This document shows positions 1-6,337 of a stretch of 21,431 nt of DNA, piece after piece (within the stretch, counting starts at the first letter, position 1; each line of letters begins with the position of its first letter). Below the pieces are notes generated by a model. The model saw only the letters and a list, made by a program, of their open reading frames with translations. It did no database searches and was not told where the DNA came from. The position numbers were made by a program, and so were the translations under genes. This DNA is from CAINOH01 sp041663565 (GTDB taxonomy: Archaea > Micrarchaeota > Micrarchaeia > Norongarragalinales > CAINOH01): assembly GCA_041663565.1 (NCBI GenBank), contig JBAYMJ010000021.1:1-21431 (forward strand). The letters run 5' to 3'.

Positions 1-336
1 ATGGACGGCAGGACCGGGGTCTTGATTGCGGCTGGCGCGATAATACTCGTCATCATCATAGCCGTAGCCGCGCAGTCGGGCACTGACACGGGGATTTCGG
101 GCACGCCCAACGGGCAAATAACCAAGGAAATGTGCGAGAATGCCAAGGGCAACTGGAACGAGTGCTCCTCCGCTTGCCGAAACCTCGGCCCGGACCAGTC
201 CTGTATCCAGGTGTGCGGCCAGGAGTGCGAGTGCGGGGGGTTTGCCGGGTTCGGCTGCCCGGAAGGCTACGCGTGCATGGACTACTTCCCGAACAACGAG
301 ACGCCCGACGCGATGGGCGTGTGCAGGAAGCGATGA
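1..336 (+). CDS. Small membrane-anchored cysteine-rich exoprotein
   Basis: This 111-residue protein has an N-terminal hydrophobic segment (about residues 6-24) that would act as a signal anchor, followed by an outward-facing domain with ten cysteines (45, 55, 59, 68, 72, 76, 78, 86, 92, 108). The C-terminal pattern CGGFAGFGCPEGYAC followed by a final GVC resembles small disulphide-rich modules seen in many microbial secreted proteins. An even number of cysteines fits a domain held by disulphides outside the cell. The function is unknown. The ATG is the first base of the window, so a longer N-terminus or upstream start cannot be excluded, and no promoter is visible. It converges on the CorA-like gene, with 38 bp between the two stops. 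Confidence 0.75.
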   Translation: MDGRTGVLIAAGAIILVIIIAVAAQSGTDTGISGTPNGQITKEMCENAKGNWNECSSACRNLGPDQSCIQVCGQECECGGFAGFGCPEGYACMDYFPNNETPDAMGVCRKR

Positions 337-374
337 GGCTGCTTGCGGAAGACAGCAGGGGGCAATACTTTCGC

Positions 375-1490
375 TTATTCGGCGCTCTTTGGAAGGAGGC
401 TGCTCTTCTTAATCCACCAGTACACCACGTAGACCGATATCAGGGTGGAGCCTATCAGGATTGCCAACAGCCACCACAGGTCCTTTGGCGTCATGTTGAA
501 CGCCGGGTTGGACAGTACAGTTGCAAGGGTGTTTGGCACCATGACCGCGGTACCTATGAGCGCAAGGTAGGTTGCGAGCATGGCAAGCTTGTTGTTGAGT
601 ATCTGCAGCTGGTTGTTGTAGATGCTCTGCAGGACCTCCAGGCCCGATGCGAGCACCTCGGAAAGGTGCTCGGCGAGCCCAATCTGGCCGTTCACGTCCG
701 AGGCGAGGCCGCCAATCCTGCGAAGGAGCTTGGAGTCGTCGGTGAGGAGCTCGGCGTCGCCGTAGCGCAGGTTGTTGATGACCTCGAGGGTGGACCAGAG
801 GGCGTTGAGGTAGGATATGAGCGCGTGCTTCATGTTGTAGATTTCCGGGCCGAGGATGTGGCGCGGCGTGTTTGTGTCGGAGAGTATCTTGCTCAGGTGG
901 TCGCCGTGCGTCTCAATCTCGCGCAGGTGGTCGAAGTTGCGGTCGTTGTTCTCGTCAATGAGCCGCACAAGAAGGTGCGTTATCTTGTCCTTCTGCTTTG
1001 CCTTGACCGGGATTTTCCGCATGAACGAGTCGGAATAGCGGCGCAGGCGCACGAACCTGCGCACCCCGGCGCCGTGGATGGTAATCATGAAGTTCTTGCG
1101 GATGAGTATCAGGAGCGGCGAGGTTACGACGTCGAAGCCCTCGACGAGCACAGCCGGGAGGAGCAGGCCGAGCTCGTCGTCGAAGTCCTCGTACCCCGAC
1201 ATCGACTCGTTGAGAAGTGAGTTCAAAAGCGATGGCGAAAAGCCGAGAGACGTCGCGACCTCGAAGGCCTCCTTGTCGAAGTGCTCGGTGCAGTGGTCTA
1301 TCCAGGTGACGCTTGCCTTGTTGATTATCGGGATGAACGCTGAAGGCGTGTCGCCGCCCTGGCGGTAACGCTCGCCGTTAGGGTACATCGCGCTGCAGAA
1401 CGAGGTCTGCTCGTAGATGCCGCGCGCCTCGGCGCCTCCCTGCTTGGGCTGGGGAGCCTGGACGGCCCCCTTGCCATGCCGCTTTGCCAT
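375..1490 (-). CDS. CorA-like divalent cation transporter, noncanonical pore motif
   Basis: This 371-residue protein has the CorA (2-TM-GxN) layout: a large soluble N-terminal domain, a long helical stalk (about 165-300), two C-terminal transmembrane helices (about 301-323 and 338-360) and a short basic tail (KKSSLLPK). CorA proteins form pentameric Mg2+/Co2+ or related metal channels in the cytoplasmic membrane. The classical GMN selectivity motif after the first helix is absent; the loop reads VLSNPAFNM (325-333), so the transported ion is uncertain. I chose the ATG at 1490 because a TATA box lies 27 nt upstream (leaderless mRNA) and the extension further upstream is not protein-like. The gene is downstream of aroB in the same direction, but a T-run and its own promoter separate them, so it is probably a separate unit. 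Confidence 0.82.
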   Translation of the reverse strand: MAKRHGKGAVQAPQPKQGGAEARGIYEQTSFCSAMYPNGERYRQGGDTPSAFIPIINKASVTWIDHCTEHFDKEAFEVATSLGFSPSLLNSLLNESMSGYEDFDDELGLLLPAVLVEGFDVVTSPLLILIRKNFMITIHGAGVRRFVRLRRYSDSFMRKIPVKAKQKDKITHLLVRLIDENNDRNFDHLREIETHGDHLSKILSDTNTPRHILGPEIYNMKHALISYLNALWSTLEVINNLRYGDAELLTDDSKLLRRIGGLASDVNGQIGLAEHLSEVLASGLEVLQSIYNNQLQILNNKLAMLATYLALIGTAVMVPNTLATVLSNPAFNMTPKDLWWLLAILIGSTLISVYVVYWWIKKSSLLPKSAE

Positions 1491-1513
1491 AGGACTCAAC
1501 GTGCCTTGCTTTT

Positions 1514-1520
1514 GATATAA
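1514..1520 (-). promoter_or_regulatory. TATA box of the CorA-like gene
   Basis: On the minus strand TTATATC is centred 27 nt before the ATG at 1490, the spacing expected when transcription starts at or next to the start codon. A second AT-rich element (GGTTTTATAT) lies at about 1539-1548 and could be an alternative TATA box. Confidence 0.6.
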
Positions 1521-1567
1521 GCGTTGCGCTGGTTGCGAATATAAAACCGCCCGGAATTGCGGACGCG

Positions 1568-1578
1568 GAAAGAAAAAA
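1568..1578 (-). terminator. T-rich terminator after aroB
   Basis: On the minus strand a T6-C-T3 run begins 16 nt after the aroB stop. Archaeal RNA polymerase terminates at such T-runs without needing a strong hairpin. It lies between aroB and the promoter of the CorA-like gene. Confidence 0.5.
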
Positions 1579-1593
1579 GCGGGGAGGCTGGAA

Positions 1594-2685
1594 CTAGGCC
1601 GACGCGGCCTTGAGCGCGCCAAGCACGTCCGAGTCGGCAACGTTTCGCGCAACAAGCGGCCGTCCGATTGACTTGAGGAGCACGAGCGTGATTTCGCCTG
1701 CGCGGTTCTTCTTGTCCGACTTCATCTTCGCAAGCAGTTTTTCGGGGTTTTGCGATATGGCTGTCGGAAGCCCAAAGGACAAAAGCAATTCCCTGACCCT
1801 TTGGACGTCCCCCTCCGCAAGCCCGGACGCCTTGGCCGATGCGTGCGCAGCCGCAACGATTCCCATCGCGACCGCGTCACCGTGGCGGACCGAGTAGCCC
1901 GACTCGGCCTCGATTGCGTGGCCGAACGTGTGGCCGAAATTGAGCAGCATCCGCGAGCTTTCGGGCGTATTGTGGATGGACTCCCGCGGGTCCTTCTCAA
2001 CCGCCTTGGCCTTCACCTTGAGCGCGGCCTCGACTGCGGCGCCCAGCGCCTGCGGGTCGCGGTCAAGTATTCTCTGCGCGCCTGACTCCAAAAGCGCAAA
2101 AAGCGACTCGTCGCCTATGCACGCGGCCTTCGCGATTTCCGCAAGCCCCTGGCGGTATTCCTCGGCAGGAAGCGTGCCAAGCGTGGAAAAGTCGATTATG
2201 ACGGCGTCAGCGGGGTGGAAAGTGCCGACTATGTTCTTGCCGTCCAGGTTCACCCCGGTCTTTCCGCCCACCGAACTGTCCACCATCGCAAGCAGCGTCG
2301 TGGGCACCTGCACTATGGGAATGCCCCGCATGTAAGTCGATGCCGCGTATGCCGAGACGTCGCCAAGCACCCCGCCGCCAACCGCGACCAACGCGGAGTG
2401 GCGGTCCAGGCCAGCCAGTTTCATCTTCAAAAGGAGGTTGGTCGCGTTCTCCACGTCCTTGCTCTTCTCGCCGTCGTCGATGCATATTTTCTCAAACGCA
2501 ACACCGGCCTTTCTCATCGAACCGATGACGCGGCTTGCAACGGCCTCGGTGTTCTTGGAAAAGACCACGGCCACCTTGGAATAGCCGTTCTCCCTGCAGA
2601 TGCCTGCCGCATCCTCCACCGAAGCGCCGACGCAGACTGTCGACAGGTGCGGCTCGGTTCTTGTCTGCACGAAAAGCTTGGGCAA
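1594..2685 (-). CDS. aroB: 3-dehydroquinate synthase
   Basis: AroB converts 3-deoxy-D-arabino-heptulosonate 7-phosphate to 3-dehydroquinate, the second step of the shikimate pathway, using NAD+ and a divalent metal in the cytoplasm. The 363-residue length matches the family. Visible signatures are the nucleotide-binding GGGVLGD (103-109), PTTLLAMVDSSVGGKTGVN (128-146), and probable metal ligands E183, H252 (in GHTFGH) and H268 (in RHGD). The start is TTG, preceded by GGAGG 11 nt upstream. The DAHP synthase gene ends 18 nt before it on the same strand, so the two form an operon for the first two steps of the pathway. Many archaea lack this route and use the DKFP pathway with a different dehydroquinate synthase, so its presence is informative about lineage or transfer. 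Confidence 0.96.
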   Translation of the reverse strand: MPKLFVQTRTEPHLSTVCVGASVEDAAGICRENGYSKVAVVFSKNTEAVASRVIGSMRKAGVAFEKICIDDGEKSKDVENATNLLLKMKLAGLDRHSALVAVGGGVLGDVSAYAASTYMRGIPIVQVPTTLLAMVDSSVGGKTGVNLDGKNIVGTFHPADAVIIDFSTLGTLPAEEYRQGLAEIAKAACIGDESLFALLESGAQRILDRDPQALGAAVEAALKVKAKAVEKDPRESIHNTPESSRMLLNFGHTFGHAIEAESGYSVRHGDAVAMGIVAAAHASAKASGLAEGDVQRVRELLLSFGLPTAISQNPEKLLAKMKSDKKNRAGEITLVLLKSIGRPLVARNVADSDVLGALKAASA

Positions 2686-2703
2686 CGCAACACAATCCTC
2701 CTT

Positions 2704-3723
2704 TTACATCGAACGTCCCACTGCGCCTGCTACTGCTGACACCTGCGACATAAGGATGCGGAAGTCAGCTGGCGTGAGCTGCTGTGCCTTGTCCGAAAGC
2801 GCGGTATTTGGGTGCGGGTGCATCTCAACCAGCAGGCCGTCCGCGCCAGCTGCTATTGCAGCGCGCGACATCGGGGTCACAAGCGAGTACACTCCTGTCC
2901 CGTGCGACGGGTCCACTATCACCGGAAGGTGGGTCATCGATTTGAGCAGGGGCACGCTGTTCAGGTCAAGCGTGTTCCGAGTGTCGGTCACGAAGGTGCG
3001 GATTCCGCGCTCGCAAAGGACCACGTTGGGGTTGCCCTCGTTGAGTACGTACTCCGCAGCAAGGAGGAACTCGGTCAGCGTCGCAGCGCACCCGCGCTTG
3101 AGTATCACCGGCTTTTCACTCCTTCCGGCTGCACGGAGCAATTCGAAGTTCTGCATGTTGCGCATCCCTATGCGTATCATGTCAACGAAAGGCTCGACCA
3201 TCTTGATTTGGTCGGTGTGCAGCACCTCGGTCTCCAAGAGCATCCCAGTCTCGTCGCGCACCCGCTCAAGGATGCCCAGACCCGCAAGCCCGATTCCCTG
3301 GTATCCGTACGGCGAGGTGCGCGGCTTGAACAGCCCCGCACGCAGGATTTTCGCTCCGGAATCCTTTGCCGAGATTGCGGCGTCCATCAGCTGGTCCTCG
3401 CTTTCAATCCCGCATGGCCCGGCTATGACAACGACTTTCTGGCCGCCTATTTGCACGCCATCGCCGCCGACACGCACTATCGTGTCGTGGCCCTGGTACT
3501 GCCTGGATGCGAGCTTGAACGGGTGCTTCGCCTTCTCTACGGACTCCACGCCCGCAAGGGCCTCAAGCCCGACCGGGCACAGCGAGTCGTCGCCTACGAG
3601 CCCTATTGTCACCGCCCCCGTTGCGGAGAGTATCTCCTTCGTGCGCAGGCCTGAGCGTTCTGCGGAGTCCTTGACGCGCATGATTTGTTCGGTATGCGCG
3701 CCGTTTTTCATCTTTACCAACAT
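2704..3723 (-). CDS. aroF: DAHP synthase, type I-beta with N-terminal regulatory domain
   Basis: The enzyme condenses phosphoenolpyruvate and erythrose 4-phosphate to DAHP, the first committed step of aromatic amino acid synthesis. The 339-residue protein aligns by eye end to end with the Thermotoga maritima type I-beta enzyme: an N-terminal ferredoxin-like domain (about 1-65), then a TIM barrel with GPC (102-104, metal ligand C104), KPRTSPYGYQG (133-143), LKRG (208-211), CERGIRTF (237-244), DPSHG (271-275) and E300. In T. maritima the ferredoxin-like domain binds Tyr/Phe for feedback inhibition, so similar control is inferred here. I chose the ATG at 3723 because it gives the family-typical N-terminus and is preceded by GAGGTAAGG. 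It is followed by aroB after 18 nt and preceded by a Phe/Tyr-rich leader ORF. The symbol aroF is by family convention; aroG would serve equally well. Confidence 0.95.
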   Translation of the reverse strand: MLVKMKNGAHTEQIMRVKDSAERSGLRTKEILSATGAVTIGLVGDDSLCPVGLEALAGVESVEKAKHPFKLASRQYQGHDTIVRVGGDGVQIGGQKVVVIAGPCGIESEDQLMDAAISAKDSGAKILRAGLFKPRTSPYGYQGIGLAGLGILERVRDETGMLLETEVLHTDQIKMVEPFVDMIRIGMRNMQNFELLRAAGRSEKPVILKRGCAATLTEFLLAAEYVLNEGNPNVVLCERGIRTFVTDTRNTLDLNSVPLLKSMTHLPVIVDPSHGTGVYSLVTPMSRAAIAAGADGLLVEMHPHPNTALSDKAQQLTPADFRILMSQVSAVAGAVGRSM

Positions 3724-3830
3724 TTTCCTTACCTCGTTTGCTGTTCTTTGTCCTGGTAGGGAAAAACCCGGAAGGAAAGCTGGCCCCAAGCCAAGCGACA
3801 TGGTCTAGTTTGGTCTTGGGAAAATCCGGA

Positions 3831-3859
3831 CGCGTTTTGAGTTGCCGACCCAAAGCGCG
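3831..3859 (-). promoter_or_regulatory. Second hairpin in the aro leader, terminator candidate
   Basis: In the minus-strand RNA, CGCG-C-UUUGGG pairs with CUCAAA-A-CGCG around a 7-nt loop (4 bp, one C-A mismatch, 6 bp including one G-U). It is followed by GUCCGGAUUUUCCC, a short U-run. The upstream arm carries GCGCTTTGG, which is repeated exactly inside the leader ORF (3917-3925). The leader copy could therefore compete for the same downstream arm, a possible switch. This is hand folding; no energies were calculated. Confidence 0.4.
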
Positions 3860-3861
3860 AA

Positions 3862-3892
3862 AGGCAGGAAAGTCCAGTTGAACTCTCTGCCC
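3862..3892 (-). promoter_or_regulatory. Hairpin abutting the leader-peptide stop codon
   Basis: In the minus-strand RNA, GGGCAG-AGAGUUC pairs with GGACUUU-(C)-CUGCCU around the loop AACU: 13 pairs, three of them G-U, with one bulged C. Its first base is the last base of the leader stop codon, so a ribosome reaching the stop would melt it, while one stalled a few codons earlier would let it form. This is where an attenuator hairpin would be expected. Confidence 0.5.
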
Positions 3893-3972
3893 TAGGCAAA
3901 GTAGAAATAGAAATATCCAAAGCGCAAGCTGGACGGGGCGGGAACCGCTACGATGCCGATTGAGCTTGCCAT
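3892..3972 (-). CDS. Phe/Tyr-rich leader peptide of the aro operon (putative attenuator)
   Basis: A 26-codon ORF starts MASSIGIVAV and ends RFGYFYFYFA-stop, with seven aromatic residues in its last nine codons (TTT, TAT, TTC, TAT, TTC, TAC, TTT). It lies on the same strand as the DAHP synthase gene, ends 168 nt before its start codon, and is followed immediately by a hairpin. Its ATG sits 30 nt downstream of the centre of a good TATA box, so the mRNA would begin at or within a few bases of this ATG, and leaderless translation is common in archaea. No Shine-Dalgarno is visible, consistent with that. Leader peptides rich in the codons of the end product are the hallmark of bacterial attenuators such as pheA, pheST and trp. 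Phe and Tyr are end products of the pathway encoded downstream. Function as a sensor is inferred. Confidence 0.68.
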   Translation of the reverse strand: MASSIGIVAVPAPSSLRFGYFYFYFA

Positions 3973-3997
3973 AAGGATAAGTAGAGTGTGGCCTGCT

Positions 3998-4010
3998 GTT
4001 TATAATTTTA
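3998..4010 (-). promoter_or_regulatory. TATA box of the aro leader and operon
   Basis: The minus strand reads TAAAATTATAAAC, with TTATAAA at 4005-3999. Its centre is 30 nt before the leader-peptide ATG (3972), predicting a transcript that starts at or just before that ATG. It lies in the 69-bp AT-rich gap after the 154-aa gene. Confidence 0.65.
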
Positions 4011-4041
4011 ATGATTGGTGACGTGCGGGTGTGAGGAGGTA

Positions 4042-4506
4042 TTATTTGCCCGGCCGGGCCTTCATGGCCTGCGGCTTTTCCTCGCCGTATCTTGCATTCT
4101 CCTTTTCGCGCTTTTGCGCAAGGTCCCACGCATCAATCATGCAGCCCGGATAGGTCCTGTTGTGGTAGACGCGGTTATGCAGGTCCTTTGGGGATAGTTC
4201 CTGGCGAAGGCCGGCAACCAGGCTCCGCGGAAGCGCAAACGCCTTTCCTTTGACTGCGGCAAACCTGCTCGCGGGAATGAAGTAGGTGGCTTCGCGGCCA
4301 ACGGTTATCGACTGCGGGTAGCGCGCGGCAAGCTGCCGTCCAGTACAGCCTGAAACTTCCTTGGGGTAAAGGCTGCTGAACTTTTCCAAGACGACCTTTT
4401 CGTCAGGCGCCAACCGAGCCGGCATGTGCGCGTTCTCGATGCGCACCATGCCGCCCCAAGCGGCTACCGGTGGTTTTTTCGTCCCAAGCCCCTTGGATGC
4501 AGCCAT
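4042..4506 (-). CDS. Hypothetical protein, 154 aa, basic
   Basis: I do not recognise this family. The protein is soluble (no signal peptide or membrane helix), rich in Lys and Arg, and ends in a charged tail (about residues 130-154). It has two cysteines in the body and short aromatic patches such as ATYFIPASRF. Codon choice, with many G/C third positions, matches neighbouring genes, which supports real coding. The ATG at 4506 is preceded on the minus strand by an AT-rich TTAAAAAAC element about 37 nt upstream, consistent with a short 5' leader. Later in-frame ATGs at residues 20 and 28 are possible starts. It is divergent from lemA and precedes the aro leader on the same strand, but the aro promoter lies after its stop. 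Confidence 0.7.
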   Translation of the reverse strand: MAASKGLGTKKPPVAAWGGMVRIENAHMPARLAPDEKVVLEKFSSLYPKEVSGCTGRQLAARYPQSITVGREATYFIPASRFAAVKGKAFALPRSLVAGLRQELSPKDLHNRVYHNRTYPGCMIDAWDLAQKREKENARYGEEKPQAMKARPGK

Positions 4507-4580
4507 AGTCCAACACCTAACGCTCTTTTGGAACGGTTGTTTTTTAACCGGTTGCTAGAGCGAAAATCGCTAATGCACCG

Positions 4581-4590
4581 ATTTAAATTC
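4581..4590 (+). promoter_or_regulatory. Probable TATA box of lemA
   Basis: ATTTAAATTC lies about 60 nt before the lemA ATG, which predicts a 5' UTR of about 35 nt. That UTR contains a Shine-Dalgarno-like GGGGAG at 4635-4640, six bases before the ATG. Confidence 0.45.
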
Positions 4591-4646
4591 GTGGAAAACG
4601 AAATAGTATCAAGGGAAAAATTTGCCCGAAAACAGGGGAGATTCGA

Positions 4647-5213
4647 ATGATTGAATGGATTGTCATTGGGATTATTGTAATCATTGCGCTGCTTGCGTTC
4701 TACTACTACAACGCGCTGGTCGGCCTGAACAACCAGGCGCAGGCGGACTGGAAGCTCATCGAGCCGCTGCTCCAGCAGAGGCTTGACACCATACCCAACC
4801 TCGTCGAGGTGGCAAAGCGCGTGATGAAGCAGGAGAAGGACCTCTTCACCGGAATCTCGAAGGCCCGCGAGGAGGCGCTCAAGGCAACTGGCATGGCAGG
4901 CAAGATGAAGGCCAACCAGAAGGTGGGCGCGCTGCTTGGGAACCTCTACGCAAGGGCGGAGGCCTACCCGGAGATGAAGTCCAACCAGAACATGCAGGTC
5001 GTGATGGAGCAGATTTCCGGCATCGAGGACAAGATAAAGTACGGACGCCAGACCTACCAGTACACGGTCCAGCAGTACATCAACATGACTACCATGATTC
5101 CCGGCTCGTTCTTCGCACAGATTTTCGGCTACAAGTCGGACAAATGGCCGTACTTCGAGGCTGACGCAGCCGCGAGGAAGGCGCCGGACGTTGCCAAGCT
5201 CCTGAAGGACTAG
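4647..5213 (+). CDS. lemA: LemA family membrane protein
   Basis: This 188-residue protein has an N-terminal transmembrane helix (about 3-20) followed by the helical LemA core. The family pattern is clear: NALVGLNNQAQADWKLIEPL, LLQQRLDTIPNLVEVAKRVM and ISKAREEALKA. LemA proteins have an N-terminus-out helix and a cytoplasmic or peripheral coiled bundle; the biochemical role is not well established. It is followed by htpX 61 nt later on the same strand. LemA-HtpX neighbours recur in bacteria and archaea and suggest a shared role in membrane protein quality control. A T-rich stretch (5226-5252) between them could terminate some transcripts. Confidence 0.92.
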   Translation: MIEWIVIGIIVIIALLAFYYYNALVGLNNQAQADWKLIEPLLQQRLDTIPNLVEVAKRVMKQEKDLFTGISKAREEALKATGMAGKMKANQKVGALLGNLYARAEAYPEMKSNQNMQVVMEQISGIEDKIKYGRQTYQYTVQQYINMTTMIPGSFFAQIFGYKSDKWPYFEADAAARKAPDVAKLLKD

Positions 5214-5274
5214 GCCCGGCATCGCTTCTTTCTTTTTCCTTCATCTTTTATTTCAACAACGGGTGTTCTCCAAA

Positions 5275-6216
5275 ATGCAAAAACCCACACGCATAGAGCC
5301 AGACCCGCAATTCCGGACCAGCTTCCAGGCGGAGATAACGGGCAACAAGGTCAAGTCCTACGCGCTTGCCGCAATGGTCCTGGTGTTTCTTTGCGCGCTC
5401 ATCTACGTGATTGCCCAGCTTTGGGACCCCGCGTACGCGGGCGTGTCAATCACCATCGGCCTGGTCTTTGTAGGAGTCTACATGTTCGCGTCCTACTATT
5501 ACGGCGACAAGATAGTGCTCGCCTCCACGAACGCAAAGCCCATCAGCACCAACACGCAGAAGGGCGCGTTCATAGACAACGTAGTCGGGGGGCTGTGCAT
5601 CGCGGCGCGCATCCCAAAGCCCAAGATTTACATGATTGAAAGCACCGAGATGAACGCGTTTGCAACGGGCCGCGACCCGAAACACGCGTCAATCGCATTC
5701 ACGACGGCAATAGTGGACAGGCTGAACCGCAACGAGCTCGAGGGCGTGGCTGCGCACGAGCTTTCGCACGTCTCGAACTACGACATACGCTTCTCGATGA
5801 TAGTGGCAGTGATGGTGGGGCTTGTCGCGATACTTGCGGACATACTCACGCGCTCGATGTGGTACGGAGGGGCGCGGGGAAACAACGACAACGACTCGCG
5901 CGGGGGCAACGGCCTGCTCCTCATAATCGGCATCGTGCTTGCCATATTCGCGCCAATCATCGTGCGCATAGTGCAGGCCTCGATTTCGCAGAAGCGCGAG
6001 TACCTCGCCGACGCGAGCGGCGCGCGGCTCACGCGCTACCCGGAGGGCCTCGCAAGCGCGCTTGAGAAAATATCCGGCAACAACAAGGGCAACATGAAGG
6101 TGAACGAGGCGGTGTCGCACCTGTTCTTCACCGACCCGGTCAAGTCCAACCTTGACGGCCTCTTCGCGACCCACCCGCCCGTGCAGGAGCGCATCAAAAA
6201 GCTCCGTGCAATGTAG
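5275..6216 (+). CDS. htpX: M48 family membrane zinc metalloprotease HtpX
   Basis: HtpX is an integral-membrane zinc protease that degrades misfolded membrane proteins. The 313-residue protein shows the zinc motif HELSH (161-165), the third ligand E242 in REYLADASGARL, the MNAFATG segment (126-132) and the C-terminal THPPVQERI typical of the family. Hydrophobic segments lie at about 28-47, 55-75, 172-193 and 212-235, with a glycine/asparagine/serine-rich linker at 197-213. I chose the ATG at 5275, which has GGGTG 9 nt upstream; a GTG four codons earlier (5263) is an alternative. TCTTTTATTT about 27 nt upstream of the ATG might be its own TATA box. It pairs with lemA upstream. Confidence 0.94.
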   Translation: MQKPTRIEPDPQFRTSFQAEITGNKVKSYALAAMVLVFLCALIYVIAQLWDPAYAGVSITIGLVFVGVYMFASYYYGDKIVLASTNAKPISTNTQKGAFIDNVVGGLCIAARIPKPKIYMIESTEMNAFATGRDPKHASIAFTTAIVDRLNRNELEGVAAHELSHVSNYDIRFSMIVAVMVGLVAILADILTRSMWYGGARGNNDNDSRGGNGLLLIIGIVLAIFAPIIVRIVQASISQKREYLADASGARLTRYPEGLASALEKISGNNKGNMKVNEAVSHLFFTDPVKSNLDGLFATHPPVQERIKKLRAM

Positions 6217-6277
6217 GCGCCTCTTTTTCCGGCAGGCAAATCCATCACATCCCCCCTCCCCCGTCGCTACGGCAGCG

Positions 6278-6294
6278 TTTTATTGCCTAGGCAA
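6278..6294 (+). promoter_or_regulatory. TATA-like box joined to a 12-bp palindrome
   Basis: TTTTATT (6278-6284) is followed without a gap by the perfect palindrome TTGCCTAGGCAA (6283-6294), about 45-60 nt before the ATG of the sequon-rich exoprotein gene. The placement between TATA box and expected transcription start suits a repressor operator. The binding protein is unknown. Confidence 0.4.
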
Positions 6295-6337
6295 GTAATG
6301 CACTGGGTAGCCACATGGGGCGTAGGGAGATGATGGA

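Noticed and set aside
132..1220. Long plus-strand open frame opposite the CorA-like gene
   Set aside because: It is the mirror of a real membrane transporter gene, with an Arg/Val/Glu-biased composition and no domain; GC-rich DNA keeps such frames open.
2600..3808. 402-aa plus-strand frame opposite DAHP synthase
   Set aside because: Ser/Arg/Thr-rich shadow of an unmistakable enzyme on the other strand.
4048..4059. Perfect palindrome GCCCGGCCGGGC near the end of the 154-aa gene
   Set aside because: It lies inside codons for ARPGK; only four pairs can form with a GGCC loop and no T-run follows, so it is not a terminator.
3563..4129. Long minus-strand frame across the DAHP synthase start and the aro leader region
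   Set aside because: It is out of frame with DAHP synthase, overlaps it by 160 bp, and its composition is not protein-like. The short leader ORF explains the region better.
6262..6284. Hairpin-like CGCT-acggc-AGCG followed by TTTTATT as an htpX terminator
   Set aside because: The stem has only four pairs and the T-rich part is better read as the TATA box of the next operon. A T5 run directly after htpX (6219-6229) is a simpler terminator.
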